Part shown: in pieces, positions 43,317 to 60,805 of the stretch
Numbering within the stretch: the stretch's first letter is position 1
How the letters are laid out: every line of letters starts with the position of its first letter
NCBI GenBank assembly: GCA_003255025.1
Contig: QANY01013423.1
Location: 1,725,779 to 1,789,778 of the forward strand
Reading direction: 5' to 3'
DNA: 64,000 nucleotides
From: Datisca glomerata
Taxonomy: Eukaryota > Streptophyta > Magnoliopsida > Cucurbitales > Datiscaceae
Program-made: the position numbers and the translations under genes
The notes under the pieces: generated by a model
The model's input: only the letters and a program-made list of their open reading frames with translations
Databases searched by the model: none
What the model was told of the DNA's origin: nothing

Positions 43317-43440
43317 AAGACGTCTTTTGCAAAGACGCATTCGTCCTACGTGTTCTAAACTATCTTATTTTTTGAATTAGTTTCAAAAGCATTGTATTTT
43401 ATTTTTTTTTAAATTACCCTAGAATATTCAAAAATCCCTC
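43317..43440 (+). repeat. right terminal inverted repeat of MULE copy 2
   Basis: GACGTCTTTTGCAAAGACGC at about 43319 is the inner edge; CTAGAATATTCAAAAATCCC at about 43420-43439 is the outer edge. It pairs with 39771-39925. Confidence 0.7.
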
Positions 43441-43444
43441 TTGG

Positions 43445-44290
43445 GGTCAACTACAACTAGTGTCTTCTTTCTCTGTATACATTGATATTGTTCATACCAA
43501 ACTTCAAAGACTTCACATTTGTATGGTCAATAATTGTGTATATTTTTGTAAGGACAAAACATTGAACAAGGGTTGTCGTGTAATGTGGCGCTGAATATAA
43601 TTTCGGGTAAATTATGGTTCAAGATTATAATTTACAATTAATTTCAATTCCTTCAATATATTTATGATTCTTTTTTTTTACAATTTAATCCTTATATTTC
43701 GTTCTAGTTTCGTCCATCCTCCGTTGCCCGCACTTGACATATTTGTGCGATTACCAAAAATATATTACTCTAATCATAATACGTCTCATTACTGTGATAA
43801 TGCTAAATGTTTGTAGAAATCAGAAAGAGATGATTACATTTGTATAAAATGAACGAAATGATCTTGCAGCTCAAGAAAGAAATTCTAAACAATAAAGCTA
43901 GAAATAAATAGAATTAAAGAAAATAGGAGTGGTTTTTTCTTATCTGAGAATAAAAAAAAAGTTATTCATCATAAAAGGCTGTGGGAGTAATAGGATAGAA
44001 AAACCTCCCTTACAAAATTAACTTTAGCATTGACCTAACCTTGCTGTGGTTACGTTACGAACAATCCATATTAAGTAGGATACCGTGTCTTAGAAGTTAC
44101 AACAATATCACAACTTGTACATGAATGTGAACTGAATGTCAACTGTTTGAGCCGCGTTGTTGCACAAGGTAAATACATCTCTCCTCGAATTTCAGAAACT
44201 ACGTTATCAGGTATTTGGCTTCTATCTACAAACTTGCAGAAATGGATTCAACCAGCAAGTAATGGAAAATAGAAGAGCAGCGTTATCTGA
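43445..44290. other. 3' flank of the mannosidase gene
   Basis: No exon recognised. The part near 44050-44290 is probably its 3' UTR. Confidence 0.45.
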
Positions 44291-51531
<7,241 letters not shown>

Positions 51532-52380
51532 TGGATCTCAGCACGAGCTCTGCCACATCAAGTCACAGTTTGCAAATTACAACCAGAAAACAAAAAGAAA
51601 GTTACCAAAAGTAATGCTAAGTGATCTACCAGATAACCAGAAACTGGCTTCCTATGAAAATGCTGAAGATAGAAACGGAAACTAGAGAAATAGGAAATAG
51701 AAGGTCTCCTTATGGTAGAGATGATCAGTTGGGGCCTTGTTTCGGTTTGATCTCCCGTTTCGTGATTTAGAAAAGGGAGAGAAATTCGGTAAAAGCCGGG
51801 ACGGAAATGGAATCATGGAAATTGAACAATAGAAATGGAGAAATTTTGACACTGGACTTCAAGAATTGACGATGTGGTGAGGTGCATACTGCGTAGCCAC
51901 TAAGAGGTTGACGTGTAAGCATGGCCAGTATGTTGTTTATTCCAAACTTACGACTATTCCCATCCCCCTCAGCTACTCTAGTAGGGTCGGGAGGTGTTTG
52001 GATTTTCTATTTTTCTGAATTTTTGAGTATCCTACGGTATATTTGAAAAAAAAATTAAAGTAAATGTTACAGAAGTAGTATGAAAATAGTTAAATTTGTC
52101 ATGTTAACAGATATGAAGAAACTGGTTTGGAGTTACTCGTTTAACTAAGGTAGTTGAAGTAGAAAAGTCACATAGGAAGTCACGAAAGTCAGAGAAGGCA
52201 ATCAAGGGAATCATTACCGTGGCAAAACTGGTAGCAATCACTACAACTGCCAGATTCGTCACCCTACGCCAAATGATTCAAATTCAAAAATTTGTTAATA
52301 CTGATAAGTAATGCTCAGTTATTCACCGAGAAGATGAAGCAAATCCTGAAAGATAAACTCAATCTCAAAAAATATTCTGT
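51532..52380. other. mannosidase 5' UTR and promoter side
   Basis: The first about 180 bp upstream of the ATG on the minus strand are likely leader. No further coding exon. Between about 51980 and 52380 the sequence is AT-rich and may already include U3-like DNA of the gypsy LTR. Confidence 0.45.
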
Positions 52381-52540
52381 TTATTCTCGCTTTATTTCGA
52401 GGATTAAGTTGTATTATAAGCCTATAAATACATGCTAAATTGTAAACTAAAGAATCATCGAATACAAGTCACTGTGACTTGCTTACTCTCGTGCTTATTT
52501 TCTCTACTCTTGATATTTTCTATTTTAGAAGAAAAAATTC
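52381..52540 (+). repeat. LTR-like segment with TATA box
   Basis: AAGCCTATAAATACATGC (about 52418-52435) followed by a CTTACTCTCGTGCTTATTTT stretch resembles the U3/R-U5 transition of plant gypsy LTRs. No primer-binding site is recognisable before the pol relic. Confidence 0.4.
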
Positions 52541-52589
52541 CTTTACACCAGCGAGAAAGTAAGCATAATTATCGAGACCTGAAGGTCCA

Positions 52590-53198
52590 CTACCAGACTG
52601 CTTGGCCAACACGGTAAATGAAAAGTCAAAGAACGGAAAGTGGAAATCTTGTATAGGGTTCAATGACCCAAATAAGGCATGCACAAAGGACAACTTCCCT
52701 ATTCCAAAAATTAATCAATTGATGGACACTACAACGACGAATGAGATGCTCAGTCTCATTGATGCTTTCTCTGGGTACAATCAGATACACATGCATTGCT
52801 CAGACAAAGAGAATATATCATTTTTCTCTTTGATAAGGAACTAGTGCTACAAAGTTATATTGTTCGGACTGAAGAATGCAGGAATCACCTATCAGCACTT
52901 AGTCTACAAAATGTTCCAAGAGTACATGTGGAAGACGATGGAAGCGCTCGGAGAGTTTGATGTAAGATATGAACCTCAGACCACAATCAACGGTCAAGCA
53001 CTCGCTGACTTTATGGTAGAGATGACGCCACCCCAAGAGAAAGAGAACTTAGGTCGTACAGAATATGTCACGCAAGATGGCACGATGGATAGATGCACGG
53101 GGAAAGATTCCTCAGACATGGAATGGGCGCTCAACGTGGATGGCTTTGTAAATGCATGCAGAAGTAAAGTCGGATTGATAGTCAAAACATTAAAGGAG
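52590..53198 (+). pseudogene. gypsy reverse transcriptase / RNase H relic, 5' part
   Basis: After a frameshift at the start (WLANTV region), the frame reads KNGKWKSCIGFNDPNKACT, then MLSLIDAFSGYNQIHMH (RT motif with catalytic Asp), and in another frame MFGLKNAGITYQHLVYKMF. KTMEA is followed at once by LGEFDVRYEPQT, so an internal deletion has removed the YVDD catalytic box and the RT thumb/connection. The RNase H part begins MEWALNVDGFVNACRSKVG and is cut at 53198 by the CACTA insertion. It is clearly dead. The order and motifs are diagnostic for Ty3-gypsy. Confidence 0.88.
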
Positions 53199-53460
53199 CA
53201 CTACAAGAAACAAGAGCTTTCGCGAAGACTTTTTAGATCTCGTCGCGTTAGCCTTTCGCAATGAAATAAAAGCTGGTTGGTCGCGAAAACCCTTTCGCGA
53301 CAAAAAAAAGTTGGTCGCCAAAGGTTTTTCGAGACAAAAAAAAATTCCGTCCCAAAAACCTTTTTGCGACTATTTTTCTTTTCGTCGCAAAAACCTTTTG
53401 CCACCAATTTTTTTGTCATGAAATATTTTCGGCGACCAAATTTTGCACTACAAAATGTTG
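53199..53460 (+). repeat. CACTA left subterminal region
   Basis: Repeated TTCGCGA(C/A)-AAA and GTCGC(G/C)AAA(A/G) motifs in both orientations, for example TGGTCGCGAAAACCCTTTCG near 53277. In this superfamily such motifs are binding sites of the smaller (TNPA-type) protein. A second CACTACAA-like word occurs at 53447. Confidence 0.75.
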
Positions 53461-53949
53461 TAATAGTAATTAATATCACCTGTAATAGAAATTAACATCA
53501 TCAGAAAATTTATCAAACCCGAGATTTTTTGAAGAAATACGTATACATATTATTAATATAATAGTTCATTACAAAATTCCTGAATCATAATTTATTATAG
53601 GATTTGATTCACAAATGTATTTAAAGAAAAATAAAGAAAGGAGTATTTAAAGTTTGATGTTAACTACAAAGCTTAACAAATATTTTATAGCTCATGTTTC
53701 TGTTGTTGAGTTATCATCAGAAGATGGAAAACTGCTTTGACGAGCCCAAGCAAGTAAACTTTGTAGTTGACTCTCTATCGACGATTTATTTTTTCAATTC
53801 TATATTTCAACCTCAACTCGACTCTTTTTCTTAGAAGATGTCGGTGGGGCTCCATGTCCAAGACCTTTATTTCTCTCGAGAACTTCTTCAACTATCTCTT
53901 ATTCAGAGCTAGGCGTGGCACCCTCAGCGATAGGCACATCTCGAAAAGC

Positions 53950-54395
53950 ACACACGTGTGATAAGCCCCCCCTCTGACAGACTCACACACACATTGAAAC
54001 TAACACCATTATCAAGACACTGAGCATCAATTTAGAAAATATTCAAAAATCATTTAACATGCTCAAATACAAAGTGATAACCCCCCATCCACACCCACAT
54101 TGAAACTAACACTATTATCAAGACAAAGAACATCAATTCAGAAGATATTAAAAAATCATCTAACACGCTCAGATGCAAAGTGATAACCCCCCTTCCACAC
54201 ACCCACACACCCACACACGAAACTAACACTATTATCAAGACAAGGAGTATCAATTCAGAAAATATTCAAAAATCATCTAACACATTCAGACACAAAGTAA
54301 TAACCCCCCCTCCACACACCCACACACACACACACACATTGAAACTAACACTATTATCAAGACAAAGAGCATCAATACAGAAGATATTCAAGAGG
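53950..54395 (+). repeat. 110-120-bp tandem array, four copies
   Basis: Each unit has GTGATAA(G/C)CCCCCC, a variable CACACACCCACAC stretch, then AAACTAACAC(T/C)ATTATCAAG and ATTCA-AAATCAT(C/T)TAACA. Units begin near 53959, 54072, 54180 and 54297. Length differences come mainly from the CA-rich part. The array lies inside the CACTA element, downstream of its genes. Confidence 0.9.
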
Positions 54396-54774
54396 GGTTA
54401 CTCACATATCTTTCGTGAGCCGTATCATTCTGCCAACCTTTTTGTAGTACTAAAATACATGTTGTAAACACATTTTAATTCGAGTAGGTGCTACCCCAAT
54501 TGAAGGTTCCTATCCAGAATGCAATAAAAGTTGAGTCGTTAAGTATTATATATTAAACATTATTAAGAGTACTGAAAAATATTTTGATTCACCTGACAAA
54601 ATCGATGATCAAGAAAAGATACATTCCCTCCATTATGATTGTATGGAAGGTTTTGACGGTTTTGAGAATTGGTTTTTGATCATGCATATAATAAATGAGT
54701 TTTATGATTGAAATAATTAGTCAAATAATCAAAATGTAATAAATAAGCTTTGATAATAGGAATTACCTCAAATT

Positions 54775-55303
54775 TATCCGTCTTTCAAACTGTGAATAGC
54801 ACATCCCAATCATCTTGTGATACACCCTTATAAGGATGTCATCGTGCTACTATTGGATCTTTGAATTTTTTATAATGTCTATGCAATGTGTACTTGTATC
54901 CCTTGTATGTGTTTACTGCTTCAAATTTAATCCAATCGATCATAGCATTACTAGTCGATTCAAAACTAAAATAGACATGCAATGATCTTTTACTATCAGT
55001 CACGCAATAAAGAAAACATAACAATAAATTGATGTATCATTATTACTTGCAGCGTATCAATTATAACTGCCAGAAATTCTTCAAGCACATTGGACCAACC
55101 CTCATATTGAAGTGGTATGAATTGTTGTACGAGGGCACCAATCTCAAGGTTGAATTGGACGGTCCACTTTTCAACAGGTCTAACAACACCGGGCGGAGGA
55201 GTATCGATTGGTAATTTTCCGAACTGGCTCACTAACCTCTCCAATTCAATCCCTCTTATTGGCCCACAAAACCTTCTCACACTCTCCGATGAAGATGAAG
55301 CCT
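54775..55303 (-). pseudogene. CACTA second protein (plant transposase, Ptta/En/Spm family)
   Basis: Exon-like block from 55303 (TTATAG acceptor): EASSSSESVRRFCGPIRGIE, LERLVSQFGKLPIDTPPPGV and VEKWTVQFNLEIGALVQQFI, then PLQYEGWSNVLEEFLAVIID. A second block (about 54960-54775) reads AVNTYKGYKYTLHRHYKKFK, DPIVAR, stop, HPYKGVSQDDWDVLF. This follows the order of the Ptta/En/Spm plant transposase domain (the G-L-G pattern, then YR-LH-HYKKF-DP, then DW). It is the smaller protein in the CACTA gene pair, thought to bind subterminal repeats. Stops and an unclear intron between the blocks (about 54960-55030) indicate decay. Confidence 0.75.
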
Positions 55304-55444
55304 CTATAACAAAACAAAGAATAAGAAACCATTATAATAAAGACTATTACAAAGTGTATATACTTGAATGGGAACCATCTTCTTCAGTAGAAGATCCTAC
55401 ATCAGTATCTAGATTTGGAAGAGTATTTCTTTCAAGAGACATTA

Positions 55445-57160
55445 TTAACCTGCATAAAGATAAGTGGCATGAAAGGTGTAGTTCTTTTGTCCTCTACTGT
55501 CAATGTGACACGCAGGTGGTTTAAAATATTTGTTCCCTTTCAGTTCAAGGTGTAATTCTTTTCTTATATTCATGTCGTCTAGGTCCAATCGAGCTTTGTA
55601 AGTGTCTTTTGTTTTGCCTTCTATATTCAACAATGTACCTAATATATTATCGCAAATATTTTTCTTAATATGCATGACATCCAATTTGTGTCTGATTTTT
55701 CAACTTAGACCAATATGGAAGTTGAAAAAACACATTTTTCTTAGCCCAATTAAGACAATCTAAAGGATGCTTACTTTTTTTGTCTAACTTATTTGTGTTT
55801 TTACCAAACTTGACAAATTGAATTTGATCTAACTGCCTCAATATATCTTCTCCTGTCAACTTTCTTGGTGCATCATGAAACTCTTGTTTACCATCATGCA
55901 ATCTACTCCTCCGCCGCATATGATCACAAGACAAATATTGTCAATGTCCCATGTAACGTATTTTACTTTGCAACCTCAACGAAGATGCATCTTCGTTGCA
56001 AACAGGACATGCTAAGTAGCCTTTGGTACTCCAACTAGACAAATCTCCATACGGTGGAAAGTCATTAATTGTCCATAACACAGTAACATGCATAGTAAAA
56101 GATTTCCCAAAAGTAACATCAAATGCTTGCACCCCATCCCACAGTTGTTTTAATTCATCTACTAATGGCTGCAAATACACATCAATATCTTTACCGGGTG
56201 ATCTTGGACCATAAATTAGTAACGCCATCATAAAGAATGGTTATTTCATACACTTCTATGGAGGAAGGTTATAAGGTACTAATATGACTGGCCACATGCT
56301 ATATGAGTTACTCATATTTCTGAGTGGATTAAATCCATCCGTTGCAAGTCCTAATAATAAATTTTGAGCATCTTCCACAAACCAACTATATTGCTTATAA
56401 AAATCCTTCCAACTTTCTGAATCAGCAGGATGTTTCAATACACCTTCAACGTTGACACGTTTTTCCTTATGCCATCTTATATCGGACGATGTGTATCTTG
56501 ACTTGAATAATCTTTGAAGTCTTGGTATAACAAAAAAGCGACGCAACACTTTTGGGGGAACTTTCTTACCCTTCCCATCATCCATTTTATATCTTGGTAC
56601 ACCACATTCAAAACATTTATCCTTTCCTTCATTCTTTTTCCAAAATAAACCACAATCATATTTACAACAATGAATGGTGTCATATCCCAACCCTAAATCT
56701 CTTAATTTTTTTGGCTTCACAGTAAGAGACTGGAATTTTTTAGCCTACCGGATGAGAACTATTTAAAACTTCAAGTAATTGGTTAAATGACTTATTGGTT
56801 AAATGACTTATTGCTTCAATGATTAAGCACTTTGATATGCATCAACTTCACAATAAAAGATAGTGAAATATACTTTTGACAACCAGGATAAAGTTATTTT
56901 TCGGCTTCATTAAACAAATCATTAAATCTGTCTAACATTTCTACATTTAGTTTTATTCTATTAGTGTTATCCTCTCCAACTCGTTCGCCATTCACCTCCA
57001 TCCCGACAAAACCACACATGTTATCTAACATTTCTCTCATCTTATCACCATCAACAACATCATCATCACTACCAAGGTGAGATGTAGTGTTATTCATCTC
57101 CATATTTGGTGAATGGTTGATATCTTTGTATCTCTTCACCATGAAAGATCCAACAATCAT
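55445..57160 (-). pseudogene. TNP2-like CACTA transposase
   Basis: Minus-strand order: N-terminal MIVGSFMVKRYKDINHSPNM with CGFVGMEVNGERVGEDNTN (57160-56894), and a decayed linker (HLTNKSFNQLLEVL, 56840-56780). Then KKLRDLGLGYDTIHCCKYDC, GKDKCFECGVPRYK, VLRRFFVIPRLQRLFKS and LATDGFNPLRNMSNSYSMWP, ending YNLPP (56720-56256). After a short stop-broken junction it continues MMALLIYGPRSPGKDIDVYL, TINDFPPYGDLSSWSTKGYL and ACPVCNEDA (56231-55941). The rest is HDGKQEFHDAPRKLTGE (55934-55665) and DVMHIKKNICDNILGTLLN (55684 down). These are the diagnostic TNP2 blocks in order. The C-terminal part after NIRKELHLELKG is lost. At least two frame breaks. Confidence 0.93.
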
Positions 57161-57735
57161 AGCTCAATGCCATTCCATATTGGCACAAATGCATTTTAAC
57201 TTCTATTAAAGATAATTGTCTTGAATTAAGATATTTTTTTATGGGCGACGAGTTTTCCCCTCTACAATGAGATAATTACTAGTCACACTCATAAACTGTG
57301 GAATACCATCAATATGCTCCTTGGACAATCTATTGGGATTTTTTATCCACTCTTGTCCATTTTATCACTCTGTAAATTAAATAACTATTTAGAGAAACTC
57401 TCAATAAAAGATCCCTATGCAAATAAAACCTTCAACATACTAATTCCTAAGCAATTAAAACATTTTTAATTTAAAGTCATATGAATAGATGCTAATTTAA
57501 CTAATTAATATTTGGAAGAGGAATGAAAATATATAGTTCAATATCAGAACTCTAGATGACTAAAAAAAGAAATCAAATGTATCCAGCTTATAGAGTTTTA
57601 TTTATTTTTCTTTTTTTACAATGTTAATTACTACTTTGGGCATTTAATCTTAAAACTTTATTTGCACATTCAAGGAAAATTAGTATGTGAATTATGTTAT
57701 GATTATAGTCATAATCAAATGGGAAACCCATATGA

Positions 57736-57766
57736 TTATATATATATATATATATATATATATANT
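57736..57766. repeat. (TA)n microsatellite with one N
   Basis: About fourteen TA units with an undetermined base at 57765. A second (TA)n tract lies at 57857-57876. Confidence 0.95.
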
Positions 57767-58297
57767 AGATGTTGATACACTACATAAATGATTGTAAAAC
57801 TTTTTTCTTTCATTAAATAATTAGTAAAGAAAATTAGTTAAATAATTGATAGCTTATATATATATATATATATATAAGATTTACATATATATTTAAATTG
57901 TAAATCATTATTTACATATCAAATTTAATAATTATATATATTTAAATTGTAGGATCCAAATCATTATCTACCTTTTATTGCATATCACTTAGCCACTAAA
58001 TGAACAATACAAAAGCAGGATGGTGCTTAATAAATCTTTCCAATTAATTTTCATCTACAAAAATCACAACCCATCTTATAATGCAAAATATTATCATATT
58101 TTTCATCCAAAGTTTTCTTTCCAATTAACAACGCAAATTTGTTAAGCAAAATTGGCTATCTAGGATTGCAATAAGAATCTTAAACCATGATGAGAAGAGC
58201 AAGAGTCGTATCCAACACTTTATATGTTGAAGAAGAGGAGGCTGGTTCTCAAATCTGACTAAACAAGTTTTCACCCTGAAATGTGGAACACCTACTC

Positions 58298-58615
58298 AAT
58301 ATTGGACTATAAAATTATAAATAAACTTACTTTGGATTTAGAGAGAAAGATTTTGCCAATCTCGTCATAAATTTGTCTAAGAATCTTGCATATACAACGA
58401 ATTTAGCAATTCAATTAACGAATCCAAGAAACTTATTACGAAATTGATCGAGATTTAATATTGGACTATAAAATTATAAATAAACTTACTTTGGATTTAG
58501 AGACAAAGATTTTGCCAATCTCATCACAAATTTGTCTAAGAATCTTGCATATATAACGAATTCAGCAATTCAATTAACGAATCCAAGAAACTTATTACGA
58601 AATTGATCGAGATTC
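58298..58615 (+). repeat. 159-bp tandem duplication
   Basis: 58298-58456 and 58457-58615 are nearly identical, both starting AATATTGGACTATAAAATTA and ending ATTGATCGAGATT. They differ at about six positions. A young duplication inside the CACTA element. Confidence 0.95.
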
Positions 58616-59214
58616 ACTTCTTATGCATAAAAATACAATATTCATGTTGGTTGCTGAGAAAAAAAAAAGGAACTAGAAAAATTTAACTAAAAGAACCCAA
58701 TTCTTTCTTCTAGTAAGAAAGTTCACAATCCCTTTTAGCCAAAACAAATTTGAAACCAAGTTTCATTTTATCTTCTTTTTCACACTTTCTCAGCTGCCCA
58801 AACACAACTAATAGAAGTGACGAAGAGGGTCAAAAGAACTCACATGAATTTTTTCACTAAACCCAACTGGAAAAGGTTAAATCAACACTAAATCAAAATC
58901 CTAAATCAAACCCTAAATCTAAGCATAGCGTAAATCTAAACAGAGCCTAAACCTAAGCATACTAAACAGAGAAAAACTGAGAAAGAACAAAACTCTAGAA
59001 TTATGACTTTTCAATCGGCAAAAGAAAGGAGAGAAATAATCCGGTGGAGGTTTGCTTACCTAAACCTTGGTGGCAGACCGTCGACCAAGCTAGACAGTCA
59101 GCGACAATGGGCGATCTATCATGGGGGTGGGGGGAATGACTTTGCACGCATGGGAGATGAGGGAAAGATGAGTGTTTTATGGTTCCCACGAAACGACGCC
59201 GTTTAGGAATATTA

Positions 59215-59451
59215 CCTATTGTGACGAAAATACAATTTGGTCGCTAAAACTATGACTTTTAGCAACGAATTTTGAATATTCGTCGCCAAAAGCCTTAGAA
59301 AAATTTCGCGCCCACCCTTTTTCCTTTCCCAGGTAAATTATCAGGGTCTTTGGTGACCAACAATAATGTTAGTCGCCAAAGGACGCTTTTAGCCATGAAA
59401 TTAACTTCGTGGCTAAAAGCTTGATCACTAAAAGAGATTTTTCTTGTAGTG
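59215..59451 (-). repeat. CACTA right subterminal region
   Basis: Mirror of the left end, with repeats such as TTTGGTCGCTAAAACTATGA, TTCGTCGCCAAAAGCC, TTAGTCGCCAAAGGACG and a final TTTCTTGTAGTG. Confidence 0.75.
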
Positions 59452-59560
59452 GAGACCATAACTGAAAGGGCGATGCGCTTCACATTCAGGACATCAAACA
59501 ATGAAGTCGAATATGAAGCTTTGGTCACATGTCAACGGAGATTCTCAAGATAGACATAAG
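59452..59560 (+). pseudogene. gypsy RNase H relic, 3' part
   Basis: TITERAMRFTFRTSNNEVEY, then EALVTCQRR, is the second strand and first helix of the Ty3-gypsy RNase H (family pattern A-RF-F-ASNNEAEYEAL). It continues exactly where the part ending at 53198 stops. After about 59560 the frame degenerates into non-coding repeats; integrase is absent. Confidence 0.88.
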
Positions 59561-59629
59561 GATGGGGCAAATCATAACGAAGTTCTAAAATTGAAGGAAT
59601 GATTCAAAGAGTGCTCCGTAGAGCAGTTA

Positions 59630-60415
59630 TCTTGCGCACACGAGATGCTTGGATGAAAGTCCTCGATAAAGGTCACAACCGTCAAGGCCTCCTACTCACT
59701 AAAGATGGCTAAAAAGACCATATATATAGCAAAATGACCACGAAAATATCTCGTGGCACCCTAGCACACGAGATGATTAGATGAAATACCTCAACCAATG
59801 TGACGACCTGACGAGGCCTCCTGACCACTAAGGATGATCTGAAGAAAGACCCTGCATAGGGTAAAGGGAAAATGAAATTATCTCGTGGCAGCAGAGCACA
59901 CGAGATGATCGGATGAAAGACCTCAAACTAGGCAACGGCCTAACGAGGCCTCTTGATTACTAAGGATGATCCGTAGAAAGACCCTACATAGGGAAAAAAG
60001 ACCATGGGAGTATCCCATGGCACCCGAGGTCAGAGAACCTAAGACGAAAGACCTCAACCAAGGAGACGACCTAACGAGGCCTCCTGATCATTAAGGATGA
60101 TCCGGAGAAAGACCATACATAGGGTAAAAGGACCACGAAAGTATCATGTGGCACCCAAGGCCTAAGAACCCTCGGATGAAATACCTCGCTCAGGGCGACG
60201 CCCTAACGAGACATCCTTATCACATAAGATTATTGGAAAAAGTCCCTACCTAGGGCAAAAGACAACAATAATATTTCATGGCATCTAAGTATACACGAAG
60301 ATAGGATGAAGTATTTTGGTAATGGTCACAGTCGCCTAGACCTCATAACTTACCTAAAACGACTAGGAAAAAAGACCATTGATAGGGCATAAGAACCACA
60401 ATAGTCTTCTGTGAT
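59630..60415 (+). repeat. 130-bp tandem array, six copies
   Basis: The landmark (C)TAACGAGGCCTCCTGATCA recurs in diverged form near 59683, 59811, 59943, 60074, 60206 and 60333 (spacing 127-132 bp). Each unit also has CACGAGATGAT-GGATGAAA, AAAGACC-TACATAGGG and TATC-(C/T)GTGGCACCC. Such arrays between pol and the 3' LTR are known from Tat/Ogre retrotransposons. Confidence 0.9.
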
Positions 60416-60424
60416 ACCTGAAGT

Positions 60425-60805
60425 TCACAGATGACTACAGCCGTCACTCAGATGACTATGAGATCTAAAATCACACAGATGACTACGACCGTCACTCAGA
60501 TAACTATGAGATTTGAAGTCACATAGATGACTATGTCCTTCACTCAGATGATTATGAGATTCGAACTCACGCAGATGATTATGAGACTCTAAGTCACACA
60601 GATGACTATGATACTCCAAGTCACGCTGATGGCTAAGGTACCCAAAGTTACCCAGAAGACCACGGCACTCAAAGTTACCAAGATAACTATAGTACATTAC
60701 GTCACACAGATGGTTAAGATACTTGAAGTTACCAAGATAACTATGGTACCTAGAATCACAATTATAAAAATGACACCCAAGTCACACGAATGACTATGGT
60801 ATCAA
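60425..60805 (+). repeat. 27-bp tandem array
   Basis: Units of TCACACAGATGACTATGAGA plus CTCAAAG (27 bp), about ten copies. The first three are 47-bp composites with an extra CGTCACTCAGATGACTATGA. Copies drift from TCACA to TTACC versions along the array. Frames through it give His/Ser-rich repeats without meaning. Confidence 0.9.

Larger units (their letters stand above)
39771..43440 (-). mobile_element. Mutator-like element, copy 2: transposase core deleted, PMD kept
   Basis: Terminal sequences at 39771-39925 and 43317-43440 are diverged inverted repeats. Left: AGGGTATTTCTGG, then AATTT-AAAATAAATTTTGAAA-TAATTTAG, ending in GGCGTCTTTTGTAAAGATG. Right, read inward: GGGATTTTTGAATATTC, ending GCGTCTTTGCAAAAGACGTC. 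The interior, on the minus strand, encodes the N-terminal domain of the mudrA-like protein (42770-42100) running directly into a PMD protein (42113-40160). Compared with copy 1 (8141-16930), the part from just after LQHEPSS to the mudrA end is missing. Without a transposase it is non-autonomous. A 9-bp target duplication is not certain (CCTCTTTTA left, CCTCTTGGG right at best). Confidence 0.82.
57161..59000. other. CACTA leader side, non-coding
   Basis: Holds (TA)n tracts at 57736-57766 (with one undetermined base) and 57857-57876, and a 159-bp tandem duplication at 58298-58615. No coding exon recognised; it should include the promoter of the minus-strand genes. Confidence 0.5.
53199..59451 (-). 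mobile_element. CACTA (En/Spm) transposon, 6253 bp, both ends intact
   Basis: Begins CACTACAAGAAACAAGAGC and ends TTTTTCTTGTAGTG, perfect 12-bp terminal inverted repeats. It is flanked by the 3-bp target duplication GAG (53196-53198 and 59452-59454). Subterminal regions carry many TCGCGAAAACC / TTTGGCGACC-like repeats. The minus strand encodes a TNP2-like transposase relic (57160-55445) and a second plant-transposase (Ptta/En/Spm) protein relic (55303-54775), the gene pair expected for the superfamily. It interrupts the gypsy RNase H frame, which is contiguous when it is removed. Genes are frameshifted and the TNP2 C-terminal part is missing. Confidence 0.95.

Noticed and set aside
55117..55524. 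135-residue plus-strand frame in the CACTA element
   Set aside because: Antisense shadow of the Ptta/En/Spm protein and of the end of the TNP2 relic.
60425..60697. 90-residue His/Ser repeat frame
   Set aside because: Product of the 27-bp array (nine codons per unit); located in retrotransposon non-coding DNA.
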